DNA from: JABFSM01 sp963762545
Lineage (GTDB): Bacteria; Gemmatimonadota; Gemmatimonadetes; Gemmatimonadales; GWC2-71-9
Direction: 5' to 3'
NCBI GenBank assembly: GCA_963762545.1
Contig: CAVXLC010000007.1
Location: 186,001 to 250,000, forward strand
Length of the DNA stretch: 64,000 nucleotides
The position numbers and the translations under genes were made by a program. The notes beneath the pieces are model-generated. The model searched no databases. It was not told where the DNA came from and saw only the letters and a program-made list of their open reading frames with translations. This document shows positions 27,266 through 36,252 of this stretch, piece by piece (position 1 is the stretch's first letter; each line of letters opens with the position of its first letter).

Positions 27266-28666
27266 ATGGCGACCAAGACCTCGCGGTTCGATCGCTCCCT
27301 CGTCGAAGGACCCATCGGCAAGGCGGTCTGGAAGCTGGCATGGCCCTCGGTCCTCCAGAACGTGATCGGCGGCTTGCAGGGCGTGGTGGACCATGCGCTG
27401 GTCGGACACCTGGTCGGCTTCGCCGGCAATGCCGGCATCGGCGTGGCCTACCAGATCTTTCTCGTCGTCATGGTGTTCATCGCCTCGATCTTCACCGGTA
27501 TGGGCGTGCTCATCGCCCGCTACACCGGCGCCAACAACGAGGAGGCCGTCAACCGCACCGCCGTCCAGGCCTTCATCACCGCGGTGGCGCTCTGTGTGGG
27601 CTTCCTCGCCCCGGTCGGATATTTCCTGGCGCCCCACCTGCTCGGCATGGTCAACGCCGCGCCGGCGGTCCAGGCCCAGGCGCTGCCCTTCCTCCGGATC
27701 ATGTTCGTGTTCGGCCTGGGCATGATGCTCTTCTTCATGCTGGGCGGCGCGCTTCGCTCGGCGGGCGACGCCCGAACCCCGCTCAAGCTGGGCGTCGGAC
27801 TCACCGCCCTCAATGTCGCGCTCAACGTGATCCTCATCCGGGGGCTGGGACCGGTCCCCGCCTTCGGCACCAAGGGCGCCGCGATGGGCACCGTGACCGC
27901 CGGCGCGGTGGTCAGTCTGTACGCGCTGGTGAAGCTCTTCAGCGGCCGCTGGGTCATCGACTTCCGCGGACAGAGCTGGAAGCCCGACTGGGAAATCATC
28001 AAGTCCCTGTTCCGCTTCGGGCTGCCGACCGGCCTGCAGGGCATCGCCATGAATGTCGCCGGGGTGATGCTGCTCCGCTTCGTCGGCTCGGTGGCCCAGA
28101 GCGCCGAAGCGCAGGCCGCATACGCCGTCGGCTACACCGAGCTCTTCTCCCTGGTCACCTGGACCTCGGTCGGGCTGATGGGCGCCACCGCCGCGCTCGC
28201 CGGCCAGAACCTCGGCGCCGGCCACCCGGACCGAAGTGTGCGCGCGGTCCGGACGGCCGCGCAGTACGGGGTGGGCATCGCTACCGTGGTCGGACTTCTC
28301 TTTCTCTTGGTGCCGCACCTGCTGTTCGGCTTCTTCGGCCTGAATCAGCCGGACGTCCTGCGGCTCGGCGTGCAGCTGCTGGCCTTCCTCAGCGTGTCGG
28401 GCCTCTTCATCACGGTCGCACTCACCTATACCGGCGGACTCCAGGGCACCGGCGATACCCGAAGCCCGCTCTACATATCCCTGGTCTCCCAGTTCCTGAT
28501 TCCCATCGGCCTGCTCTCGATACTCCAGTCGATGCGGCCGCTGGTGCCCTCCAACGTCTGGATGGCCATCGTCATCGGTCATGCCACCCGGTGCACCCTG
28601 AGCGTATGGCGGTTCCGCCAGGGAAAGTGGCGGCGCATCGCGGTGCCGGTCGAGCCGGCCGGCTAG
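27266..28666 (+). CDS. MATE family efflux transporter
   Basis: This 466-residue protein has twelve predicted membrane segments and the MATE layout of two homologous halves (GPIGKAVWKLAWPSVLQNVIGG near the start; FRFGLPTGLQGIAMNVAGVMLL in the second half). The family exports cationic drugs or metabolites using Na+ or H+ gradients. No ribosome-binding site precedes the ATG, and the divergent gene begins 20 bp away, so the mRNA may be leaderless or very short-leadered. Substrate unknown. Confidence 0.92.
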   Translation: MATKTSRFDRSLVEGPIGKAVWKLAWPSVLQNVIGGLQGVVDHALVGHLVGFAGNAGIGVAYQIFLVVMVFIASIFTGMGVLIARYTGANNEEAVNRTAVQAFITAVALCVGFLAPVGYFLAPHLLGMVNAAPAVQAQALPFLRIMFVFGLGMMLFFMLGGALRSAGDARTPLKLGVGLTALNVALNVILIRGLGPVPAFGTKGAAMGTVTAGAVVSLYALVKLFSGRWVIDFRGQSWKPDWEIIKSLFRFGLPTGLQGIAMNVAGVMLLRFVGSVAQSAEAQAAYAVGYTELFSLVTWTSVGLMGATAALAGQNLGAGHPDRSVRAVRTAAQYGVGIATVVGLLFLLVPHLLFGFFGLNQPDVLRLGVQLLAFLSVSGLFITVALTYTGGLQGTGDTRSPLYISLVSQFLIPIGLLSILQSMRPLVPSNVWMAIVIGHATRCTLSVWRFRQGKWRRIAVPVEPAG

Positions 28667-28813
28667 GCCACCGCTCGCTCAACGCACCACGATTCGCTGC
28701 CGCCACCGTTGAGCCGCACCGACCCGCGCGAAGCCCGGCGGATGCACGAAGGTCGCGCGACGGGAATGGTGCCGAGAAGCCAGCGGCTCACGGTCTGCAT
28801 GGGAAGCCGCCGA

Positions 28814-29878
28814 TCAAGGGCGCCCGGAGGCTCGCCGCTGCTCCGCGAAGGCGGCGTCGAAGGCCTGCCCCGCGGCCGGAAAATCGAGCCGCCGCACGAA
28901 CGCCGCCGCCTCCGCGGCGCCGTGCTCCCGGTCCATCTGCGGGTCTTCCCACTCGACCGACAACGGGCCCTGGTAGCCGATCCGGCCGAGCGTCCGGATC
29001 ACGCCCTCGAAGTCGATGCGGCCCCGGCCGGGAGTGCGGAAGTCCCAGGCCCGGCCCGCCGTGCCGAATTCGGTGTGTCCGCCGAAGGTGCCCGCCTCGG
29101 TGGGCGTGGTGCTCCACCAGACGTCCTTTACGTGCGTGTGGAAGATCCTGGAGCCGAACTCGCGCAGAAACGCGAGATAGTCCACACCCTGATAGCCGAA
29201 GTGCGACGGATCGAAGTTGAAGCCGAACTGCCGGTGGTTCCGGATGGCCGTGAGTGCCCGCCGGGCCGAGGCGATGTCGAACGCGATCTCCGCCGGATGG
29301 ACCTCGAGCGCGAAGCACACCCCCGCCTTGGCGAACCCGTTCAGAATCGGCCGCCAGCGTGCCGCGAAATCGGCAAAGCCGGCGTCGATCTCCCCGGGGA
29401 GATTGGGCGGGAAGGAGTAGATCCGGCTCCAGATGGAGGAGCCGGTAAACCCGTTGACGATGGTGCGTCCGGTGCGGGCCAGATGCCGCTTCACCGCCGC
29501 GGGCGCCGCGTCGAAGAACTTGCGGGCCGCTCGCGCCGTATCGATCATCTCGACGGCGGCCCGGCGGCGGACCCCCTCGGCGTCGCCGTCGCCCCAGACG
29601 TGCGCGGGGATGATGGCCCGGTGCCGGGCGTCGATCCGGTCGCACACCGCCTGCCCCACGAGGTGGTTGCTCACCGCATAGCACAGCAGGCCGTGGTCCT
29701 TGAGCAGCGTCCAGCGGTCCCGGACGTAGCCACGCTCGGTGAGGGCCCGTTGCACCTCGAAGTGATCTCCCCAACAGGCCAGCTCGAGGCCGTCATAGCC
29801 CCAGGCCTTCGCCTTGGCGGCGAGGGCGTCCAGCGGCAGGTCGGCCCATTGGCCGGTGAACAGCGTCAGAGGTCGCAT
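28814..29878 (-). CDS. Sugar phosphate isomerase/epimerase-like TIM-barrel protein
   Basis: This 354-residue cytoplasmic AP-endonuclease-2/xylose-isomerase-type barrel has likely metal ligands in LEVHPAEIAFD, NFDPSHFGYQG, HTHVKDVWW and LSVEWEDPQMDRE. The family isomerises or epimerises keto sugars and inositol derivatives. The ATG at 29878 lies 7 bp after the stop of a Gfo/Idh/MocA oxidoreductase gene, a common pairing in sugar or inositol catabolism. It ends convergent to the MATE gene with 147 bp between; only a weak hairpin is visible there. Confidence 0.9.
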   Translation of the reverse strand: MRPLTLFTGQWADLPLDALAAKAKAWGYDGLELACWGDHFEVQRALTERGYVRDRWTLLKDHGLLCYAVSNHLVGQAVCDRIDARHRAIIPAHVWGDGDAEGVRRRAAVEMIDTARAARKFFDAAPAAVKRHLARTGRTIVNGFTGSSIWSRIYSFPPNLPGEIDAGFADFAARWRPILNGFAKAGVCFALEVHPAEIAFDIASARRALTAIRNHRQFGFNFDPSHFGYQGVDYLAFLREFGSRIFHTHVKDVWWSTTPTEAGTFGGHTEFGTAGRAWDFRTPGRGRIDFEGVIRTLGRIGYQGPLSVEWEDPQMDREHGAAEAAAFVRRLDFPAAGQAFDAAFAEQRRASGRP

Positions 29879-29885
29879 GGGATCC

Positions 29886-31031
29886 TCACCGCACCTCGCG
29901 CAGCGGCACCGCGCAGTGCTCCTTCGCGCTGAGCAGCGCCGCCTCGAGCACCCGCTGGGTCTCGTAGGCATCGGCGAAATCAGGGAGCGGCAGCTCGGGC
30001 CGGCGGCGGCCCAGCACCTTGAGGATATCCGCCGCCATGTTCACGAAGGTGTGCTCGTAGCCGAGCAGATGGGCCTCGGGCCACCAGTTGGCGACGTAGG
30101 GATGCTCCCCGGCGGTACTGGCCACGATCCGGCGCCACCCCTGGGTGCCCTTGGGCAGGGTCGCGTCGAAGTACCACAGGACGTTCATGTCCTCGAAGGA
30201 GAACCGAACGGCGCCCCGCTCGCCGTTGAGCTCGATGGTGTTGTCGTTCAGGTGTCCGGTGGCGACTCGGGAGCACTCGAAGCTCGCGACCGCACCGTCC
30301 GACAGCGTGGCCAGGAAGAGCGTCGCGTCGTCCACCGTGCTCCGGCCGGTCTTCCGCGAGCCGGGAATCTTCCTGCGGGTGACGAAGGTCCGGGCCACGG
30401 CGCCGTCCACCGACACGATCTCCTGGCCCGAGAGGAAGCGCGCCAGGTCGATGCTGTGGGCGTTGAGGTCTCCATGCGCGCCGGAGCCGGCTTCGCCCTT
30501 TCGGAACCGCCAGAGCAGCGGCGTCGCCTTCCCGCCCCAGCTCTGCAGGTAGCGGGCTCGAACATGGTGGATCCGTCCCAGCGCGCCGTCCCGGATCAAT
30601 CCCCACGCGAGCCCGATCGCGGGGCAGCGCCGGTAATTGAACCAGACGAAGGTCTTGCCCGCGGAGTGTTTCGCGGCGTCCCGCATGGCCCGGGCATCGG
30701 CCAGGGTTCCCGCCAGCGGCTTCTCGCAGGCCACGTGCTTCCCCGCCTCGAGCATGGCGATAGCCTGCTCCGCGTGCACGTAGTTGGGCGTGGCCACGTC
30801 TACCAGTTGGATCTCGGGATCGTGGGCCAGGAGCCGCCAGTCGGTGGTATAGCGATCGAACCCCCAGCGGAGCGCAAACGGGGCCAGCGTGGCCGAATCT
30901 CGCGCGCTGATCGCCACAAGACGGGGGGCAACCGGCAGATCGAAGAACTTGCCGACCTGGCCCCAGGCGTTGCTGTGGGCCCGGCCCATGAACTGCTGGC
31001 CGATGAGTCCGATTCCGAGCGACGAGGGCAT
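29886..31031 (-). CDS. Gfo/Idh/MocA family oxidoreductase
   Basis: This 381-residue enzyme has an N-terminal NAD(P) fold (LGIGLIGQQFMGRAHSNAW), the CEKPLAGT motif, and a C-terminal domain with GSGAHGDLNAHSIDLARFLSG. The family oxidises sugars, inositols and related polyols. It heads a two-gene leftward operon with the TIM-barrel isomerase and diverges from a second, Tat-exported TIM-barrel gene. The natural substrate cannot be told from sequence. Confidence 0.92.
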   Translation of the reverse strand: MPSSLGIGLIGQQFMGRAHSNAWGQVGKFFDLPVAPRLVAISARDSATLAPFALRWGFDRYTTDWRLLAHDPEIQLVDVATPNYVHAEQAIAMLEAGKHVACEKPLAGTLADARAMRDAAKHSAGKTFVWFNYRRCPAIGLAWGLIRDGALGRIHHVRARYLQSWGGKATPLLWRFRKGEAGSGAHGDLNAHSIDLARFLSGQEIVSVDGAVARTFVTRRKIPGSRKTGRSTVDDATLFLATLSDGAVASFECSRVATGHLNDNTIELNGERGAVRFSFEDMNVLWYFDATLPKGTQGWRRIVASTAGEHPYVANWWPEAHLLGYEHTFVNMAADILKVLGRRRPELPLPDFADAYETQRVLEAALLSAKEHCAVPLREVR

Positions 31032-31100
31032 GTCCAGAGGAAGCTATCCTCCGCCAGCCGGGCGGGGTAGACTTGGATGTCGACGAGAGGAGACCGGTCC

Positions 31101-32015
31101 ATGCCAGCCACCGTGACCCGCCGAGAGTTTCTGGCCGGCGCCGCCCTCGCCGCCACGCAGACGATGGCCCTGCCCATGTTCGTGGACGCCCAGGTCGATC
31201 CCCCGTTCAAGATTTCCCTGGCCCAGTGGTCGTTTCACAAGGCGCTCCACGAAGGCCGGATGGACCACCTCGACTTCGCCAAGGTGGCGCGCACCGAATT
31301 CGATATCGGGGCGATCGAGTACGTCAACACCTTCTTCAAGGACAAGGCCACCGACGCGGCGTACCTGGCGGAAATGAACCGCCGCGCCAGGGATCACGGG
31401 GTCTTCCAGCACCTCATCATGATCGACGTGGAGGGCCGGCTGGGCGACCCCGATCCCGCGCTCCGGACACAGGCGGTGGAGAACCACAAGAAATGGGTGG
31501 ACGCGGCCCGCACCCTGGGCTGCCTGACCATCCGGGTCAACGCCGAGAGCGAGGGCACCCCCGGGGAGCAGCAGAAGCTCTGCGCCGACGGGCTCCGCCG
31601 CCTGACCGAGTACGGCGCCTCTCGCGAGATCAATGTCATCGTCGAGAACCACGGAGATCTCTCCTCCCACGGCGACTGGCTGGCCGGCGTGATGAAGCTG
31701 GTGAATCATCCCCGCTGCGGCACTCTCCCCGATTTCGGGAACTTCACCGACTATGACCGCTACAAGGGGGTCGAGGAGATGATGCCCTACGCCAAGGCGG
31801 TGAGCGCCAAGACCTACGATTTCGACGAGCGGGGCGACGAGACCACCATCGACTACCGCCGCATGATGCGGATCGTCACCGGCGCCGGGTTTCATTCCTG
31901 GATGGGCATCGAGTTCGAGGGAGACCGGCTGAGCGAGCGGGAAGGCGTCGCGAAGACCAAGGCGCTGCTCGAGCGGATTGCCGGGGAGATGAAGGCGGCG
32001 GGCCAGGGCGGCTGA
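31101..32015 (+). CDS. Tat-exported TIM-barrel sugar isomerase-like protein
   Basis: This 304-residue protein has a twin-arginine signal (TRREFLAGAALAATQ) followed by a xylose-isomerase-like barrel with metal ligands in NVIVENHGDLSSHGDW, LPDFGNFTDYDRY, AKTYDFDERG and GIEFEGD. The ATG at 31101 is preceded by AGGAG at 8-nt spacing; an upstream ATG at 31077 has no such site. Export of this fold is common in Acidobacteriota, Planctomycetota and Gemmatimonadota. It may work with the divergent oxidoreductase on the same sugar. Ends 5 bp from the convergent RNA methyltransferase. Confidence 0.9.
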   Translation: MPATVTRREFLAGAALAATQTMALPMFVDAQVDPPFKISLAQWSFHKALHEGRMDHLDFAKVARTEFDIGAIEYVNTFFKDKATDAAYLAEMNRRARDHGVFQHLIMIDVEGRLGDPDPALRTQAVENHKKWVDAARTLGCLTIRVNAESEGTPGEQQKLCADGLRRLTEYGASREINVIVENHGDLSSHGDWLAGVMKLVNHPRCGTLPDFGNFTDYDRYKGVEEMMPYAKAVSAKTYDFDERGDETTIDYRRMMRIVTGAGFHSWMGIEFEGDRLSEREGVAKTKALLERIAGEMKAAGQGG

Positions 32016-32020
32016 GCCCG

Positions 32021-33154
32021 TCAGGGGCGAATCAGGCACCGGATCGGGATTCCTCCGGTGTTCGATGCCCATCCCACCTGAAACGGCAGACCCATCTCCC
32101 GCTCCGGCATCGGGCCCGCCACCAGCATCGCGACGGTCCACCCCGTCCAGCGCTCCCGGATCAGCGCGCCGAGCCGGGCATAGAGATCGCGGAGATCTCT
32201 CGACCGCCCGATCCGGACGCCGTAGGGAGGATTGGTCACCAGCAGGCCGGGACCGGCGGGCGGATGCACCGTGGACACCGCGCCGGTTCGGAAGCCGATG
32301 TCTCCGGCAACCCCGGCACGCGCCGCATTCGCCTCGGCCAGCGCAATGGCGCCGGCATCGCGATCGCTCCCCGCGATCACTGCCGGCGCCGCAGGAAGGA
32401 TCCGTTCCGACGCCCGCGCCGTGAGCGCCTCCCAGCCGGCCGCATCGAATCCCGGCCACCGCTGAAAGGCAAAGGCGCGGCCGAGTCCCGGCGCCATCCG
32501 GCGCGCCAGCAGCGCCGCCTCGATCGGAATGGTTCCGGAGCCGCAGAACGGATCGACCAGCGGCGCCGTACCGTCGTAGCCGGCCCGGAGCAGCATCGCC
32601 GCCGCGAAGGTCTCGCGCAGCGGTGCCTTCCCGCCGGCGGGACGGTAGCCGCGCCGATGCAGCAGCGCGCCCGAGCTGTCTGCGCTGATGGTGACGAGGT
32701 CGCGGAGCACCCGCACGATGAACAGCTGGACCGCGGGATCGCCCTCGTCCGCAGCATCGTCGGCGGTGGACGGACCGCCTCCCGGCGTTCCGCCCACGAT
32801 GGCCTGCAGTCGCTGCGCGATGGCATCGGCGTGGTAGAGCCGCGACTTCTTGGACGTGACCCGGAACCGGACCGGCGCCCCGGCGGGCACGATCTCCCCC
32901 CATGGTACCCGCCCGGCCTTCCGTTCCAGCTCGTAGAACGCCCGCGCCGGAAACTCAGCCACCCGTACGATGATCCGGCTGGCCGTCCGCAGCTCGAGAT
33001 TGGTGCGGTAGATCTGGTCGGAGCTGGCCGCGAATTCCACCCCGCCGGGTTCGGTTCCGAGCGGTGTGATTTCCAGCGCCGCGAGCTCGGCGGCGGTGAT
33101 CGCCTCGAGCCCCGGCGCGGTCACGGCAAAACAGCGCTGCGGGTGGGCCGGCAT
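32021..33154 (-). CDS. THUMP-domain class I RNA methyltransferase (RlmL-like)
   Basis: This 377-residue protein begins with a ferredoxin-like/THUMP RNA-binding region (about 1-150). The SAM-dependent methyltransferase domain follows with motif I VDPFCGSGTIPIEAALLA and catalytic motif IV LLVTNPPYG, marking N2-guanine methylation as in RlmL (23S G2445) or Trm14-like enzymes. It is shorter than the two-domain E. coli RlmKL. The ATG at 33154 is used. An in-frame extension upstream overlaps the PadR promoter region and lacks family similarity. Confidence 0.9.
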   Translation of the reverse strand: MPAHPQRCFAVTAPGLEAITAAELAALEITPLGTEPGGVEFAASSDQIYRTNLELRTASRIIVRVAEFPARAFYELERKAGRVPWGEIVPAGAPVRFRVTSKKSRLYHADAIAQRLQAIVGGTPGGGPSTADDAADEGDPAVQLFIVRVLRDLVTISADSSGALLHRRGYRPAGGKAPLRETFAAAMLLRAGYDGTAPLVDPFCGSGTIPIEAALLARRMAPGLGRAFAFQRWPGFDAAGWEALTARASERILPAAPAVIAGSDRDAGAIALAEANAARAGVAGDIGFRTGAVSTVHPPAGPGLLVTNPPYGVRIGRSRDLRDLYARLGALIRERWTGWTVAMLVAGPMPEREMGLPFQVGWASNTGGIPIRCLIRP

Positions 33155-33220
33155 GACGGGAATGTAGGCGCGTAACGGGGGCAGCGGCCCCGGAGTACCT
33201 TTGCCGAATGTCCGGCCTCC

Positions 33221-33272
33221 TTGACGGGGGGCCGGCTCTCTCATAGGTTCTCCACCCATAGACATGCTATGG
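33221..33272 (+). promoter_or_regulatory. Promoter with PadR-type operator palindrome (copy 1)
   Basis: A -35 like TTGACG (33221-33226) and a weak -10 (TAGGTT, 17-bp spacer) precede the palindrome CCATAGACATGCTATGG (33256-33272), which has 6-bp arms and a 5-bp centre. The palindrome sits at the predicted transcription start and 11 bp before the PadR start codon. The second PadR gene in this window has the same palindrome type, which supports autoregulation by PadR. Confidence 0.6.
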
Positions 33273-33283
33273 ATTGAGGCACT

Positions 33284-33628
33284 ATGGCTGCATCCCGCGA
33301 TCCCTTCCGGGTCGAGCTCCTCCCCGGCACCCTCGACCTCCTGATCCTCAAGACCCTGTCCCTGGCGCCCATGCACGGCTACGGCATCGCGGGGCATATC
33401 GGCCGGCTGTCGGCCGACGCGCTCAAGGTCGAGGAAGGCTCGTTGTATCCCGCCCTCCAGCGCCTCAAGCTCAAGGGCTGGGTCACCGCCGCGTGGAAGC
33501 TCACGCCCACCCGGCGCCGGGCCCGCTACTATGCGCTCACCCCCGCGGGTCGCCGCCAGCTGGCCCACGAGGTCTCGGCCTTCGACCAGCTGGTCGCCGC
33601 GGTGCAGCGCGTGGTGAGGCCGGCGTGA
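33284..33628 (+). CDS. PadR family transcriptional regulator
   Basis: This 114-residue winged-helix repressor begins with the family signature LLPGTLDLLILKTLSLAPMHGYGI and has VEEGSLYPALQRLKLKGWVTAAW and RARYYALTPAGRRQL. It belongs to the PadR-s1 type that accompanies ADOP permeases. It overlaps the permease gene as GTGA, so the two are coupled. It likely binds the CCATAG-N5-CTATGG palindrome in its own promoter. The effector is unknown. Confidence 0.95.
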   Translation: MAASRDPFRVELLPGTLDLLILKTLSLAPMHGYGIAGHIGRLSADALKVEEGSLYPALQRLKLKGWVTAAWKLTPTRRRARYYALTPAGRRQLAHEVSAFDQLVAAVQRVVRPA

Positions 33629-36252
33629 GCTCTCTGCTTCGGCGTCTCCGCCATCTGCTGGGCCGCCGCCGGTTCGAGGCGGATCTCAAGGACGAGCTGC
33701 GGTTCCATGAGGAGATGGCCGCGGAGGACGCGCGGCGCGCCGGAGCCGATCCGGACGCGGCGCGGTTCGCGGCGCGGCGCCGGCTCGGCAACACCGCCCA
33801 GGTGGGGGAAGCCGCCCGGGCGGTCTGGTCCCCGCCGGCCCTCGACGATTTCCTGCAGGACATGAAGTACGCCGTGCGCGGCCTGCGCCGCCGTCCCGGC
33901 TACGCCGCCGCCGCCATCGTCACCATCATGCTCGGCATCGGCGCCACGACCGCGCTCTTCAGCGTGCTGGATGCGGTCCTGCTCAAATCCCTGCCCTACC
34001 CCGACGCTGGCCGGCTGGTGCAGGTCTGGGAGCACAACCTCCCGCGGGACCGGCGCGAGAACCTGGTGTCTCCCGCCAACTTCATCGACTGGCGCGACCG
34101 GGCCAGGAGCTTCGAATCGCTCGCGCTGTACACCTGGGCGAGCGCCCCGCTGACGGGCGACGCGCCGGAGGTCCTCTCTGGCCGCGCCGTGTCCACCAAT
34201 TTCTTCGCCACGCTGGGCGCGCGCCCGGCCCTGGGCCGGCTGTTCGTACCCGAGGACACGCTCGCGGGTGGCTCGGTGGCGATGGTGCTGAGCCACCAGC
34301 TCTGGATCCGCCGCTTCGGGGGAGATTCCTCGGTCATCGGCAGGGCGGTGACCCTGCGGGACGGGACCGCCCGGGTGGTGGGCGTGATGCCGGCCGGCTT
34401 CCGCCCCCTGGGCGACGAGGAGTACTGGGAGCCGTGGGCCGTGACCGGCGCCCAGCAGGTTCGCCGGGGGCGCTATGCGATGGTGATCGGGCGCCTCCGC
34501 GCCGGGGTCGCTGTCGCGGCGGCCGACCGCGAGCTCCACGCCATCGCCGCGTCGCTCGAGGGCGAGTATCCGGACTTCAACAAGGGCTGGACGGTGGACG
34601 TGGTCGGGCTGCAGGAACAGGTCACCGGCAAGGCCCGCCCGGTGCTCCTGCTGCTGGCGGGTGCCATCGGAGCCGTGCTGCTGATCGCGTGCGCCAATGT
34701 CGCGAACCTCAAGCTGGGCCAGGTGCTGGCGCGCCGCACCGAGCTCGCGGTGCGGGCCGCCCTCGGCGCGTCGCGCGGCCGGATCCTCCGGCAGATGGTG
34801 GTCGAAGGGCTGGTGCTCGCGGCGGCCGGCGGCGGGCTCGGTCTGCTTGCGGCGGCGCTGGGCGTCCGCGCCCTGGTCCAAGCCCAGGTGCGGCAGATCC
34901 CTCGGCTTCAGGAAATCGGCGTCGACGTCCGGGTCCTGGGATTCGCCCTGCTGATCACCGCGCTGGCCGGCGTGGTCTTCGGGCTGGCGCCGGTGCTGGC
35001 GCTGCGGGAGGGCTCGCTGCGCCAGCCGCTCAGCCGGCGCGGCGGCGAGGACGCCGGAGCGCCGCGGGGACGGCGGCTGCGCGGTGCGCTGGTGTCGATC
35101 CAGGTGGCGCTCTGCCTCATGCTCCTGACCGGCGCAGGGTTGACGGTGCGCTCGCTGGCCAATCTGCTCTCGGTGGACCCCGGATTCGATCCGCGGGGCG
35201 TCCTCACCGTTCAGCTCCGGCTGCCCGGCGACGCGTACGGCACGCCGGACCGGCGGGCGGCCTTCTACCAGGAGCTGGCCCGGCGCGTCGCCGCGCTGCG
35301 CGGGGTCGAGAGTGTGGGCCTGGTGAATTTCCTTCCGCTGCGCGGGATCACGCCCGGCACGTCGGTGCACCTCGTGGGGCAGCCCGAGCCACCGGCCGGG
35401 CAGGCTCCGGTCACCGAGGTCAATACGGTCGATGCGGGATACTTCGGCGCGATGCGCACGCCGGTGGTACTGGGACGGGGGTTCGCGGCGGCCGATCGGC
35501 TCGGCGCCCCGAATGTGGTTCTCATCAACCAGGCGTTCGCGGACCAGGTGCTCAAGGGGTCACCGCCGGTCGGCCAGCGCATCCGGGTGGACATGGCCGA
35601 GCCCGACTCGGTGCTCGAGATCGTCGGCGTCGTGGGAGATATGCGGCGCGAGGCGCTGGATGTGGCGCCCCGCCCCGCGGTGTTCTATCCGTTTCTCCAG
35701 ACACCGCCGGCCGACATGACGGTGGTGCTCCGGGCGTCCGGCTCGCCGGCCGCGCTGGGAGCGCAGGTACGCTCGGAGGTCGCGACACTGGACCGCTCCC
35801 TCCCGGTGCTCTCCGTCGAAACGCTCGAATCGCGGCTGGCCGAGACCACCGCCGACCGCCGCTATCCGATGCTGCTCTTGAGCTTGCTCGCCGCGCTCGC
35901 GCTGGTGCTGTCGGCGATCGGGCTGTACGGGGTGCTGGCCTACATCGTGGGTCAGCGCTCCCGCGAGATCGGACTCCGCCGCGCCCTGGGCGCCACCGGA
36001 GGCGGGATCGCCCGGCTGGTCGTGGGAGAAGGATTCCGCTTCGTGGGCCTCGGCGTCGCGGCGGGTCTGGCGGCGTCGCTTGCGACCACGCGCTTCCTGG
36101 GTAGACTCCTCTACGGTCTGTCTCCCGGAGACCCGGTCACCCTGGTACTGGTGGCCGGAGTCCTGATGGGAGTGGCCGCGCTGGCGACGTGGCTTCCCAC
36201 GCGCCGGGCGCTGCGGGTGGATCCGGCCGTGACACTCCGGGAGGACGGTTGA
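33625..36252 (+). CDS. ADOP-type ABC permease (MacB/FtsX, two permease repeats)
   Basis: This 875-residue protein has an N-terminal cytoplasmic helix bundle (RRFEADLKDELRFHEEMAAE..., about 1-85) typical of acidobacterial duplicated permeases. A MacB periplasmic domain and FtsX segment follow, then a second MacB/FtsX unit, about eight membrane helices in all. It has no ATPase domain and none is adjacent. The family is often annotated as macrolide exporter, but the substrate is unknown. The GTG start at 33625 overlaps the PadR stop, and its own stop overlaps the downstream amidohydrolase start (TTGA). Confidence 0.93.
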   Translation: MSSLLRRLRHLLGRRRFEADLKDELRFHEEMAAEDARRAGADPDAARFAARRRLGNTAQVGEAARAVWSPPALDDFLQDMKYAVRGLRRRPGYAAAAIVTIMLGIGATTALFSVLDAVLLKSLPYPDAGRLVQVWEHNLPRDRRENLVSPANFIDWRDRARSFESLALYTWASAPLTGDAPEVLSGRAVSTNFFATLGARPALGRLFVPEDTLAGGSVAMVLSHQLWIRRFGGDSSVIGRAVTLRDGTARVVGVMPAGFRPLGDEEYWEPWAVTGAQQVRRGRYAMVIGRLRAGVAVAAADRELHAIAASLEGEYPDFNKGWTVDVVGLQEQVTGKARPVLLLLAGAIGAVLLIACANVANLKLGQVLARRTELAVRAALGASRGRILRQMVVEGLVLAAAGGGLGLLAAALGVRALVQAQVRQIPRLQEIGVDVRVLGFALLITALAGVVFGLAPVLALREGSLRQPLSRRGGEDAGAPRGRRLRGALVSIQVALCLMLLTGAGLTVRSLANLLSVDPGFDPRGVLTVQLRLPGDAYGTPDRRAAFYQELARRVAALRGVESVGLVNFLPLRGITPGTSVHLVGQPEPPAGQAPVTEVNTVDAGYFGAMRTPVVLGRGFAAADRLGAPNVVLINQAFADQVLKGSPPVGQRIRVDMAEPDSVLEIVGVVGDMRREALDVAPRPAVFYPFLQTPPADMTVVLRASGSPAALGAQVRSEVATLDRSLPVLSVETLESRLAETTADRRYPMLLLSLLAALALVLSAIGLYGVLAYIVGQRSREIGLRRALGATGGGIARLVVGEGFRFVGLGVAAGLAASLATTRFLGRLLYGLSPGDPVTLVLVAGVLMGVAALATWLPTRRALRVDPAVTLREDG

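Noticed and set aside
28677..28714. Inverted repeat GCTCAACG/CGTTGAGC as a terminator between the MATE and TIM-barrel genes
   Set aside because: The 22-base loop is too large and no T-run follows; could be chance.
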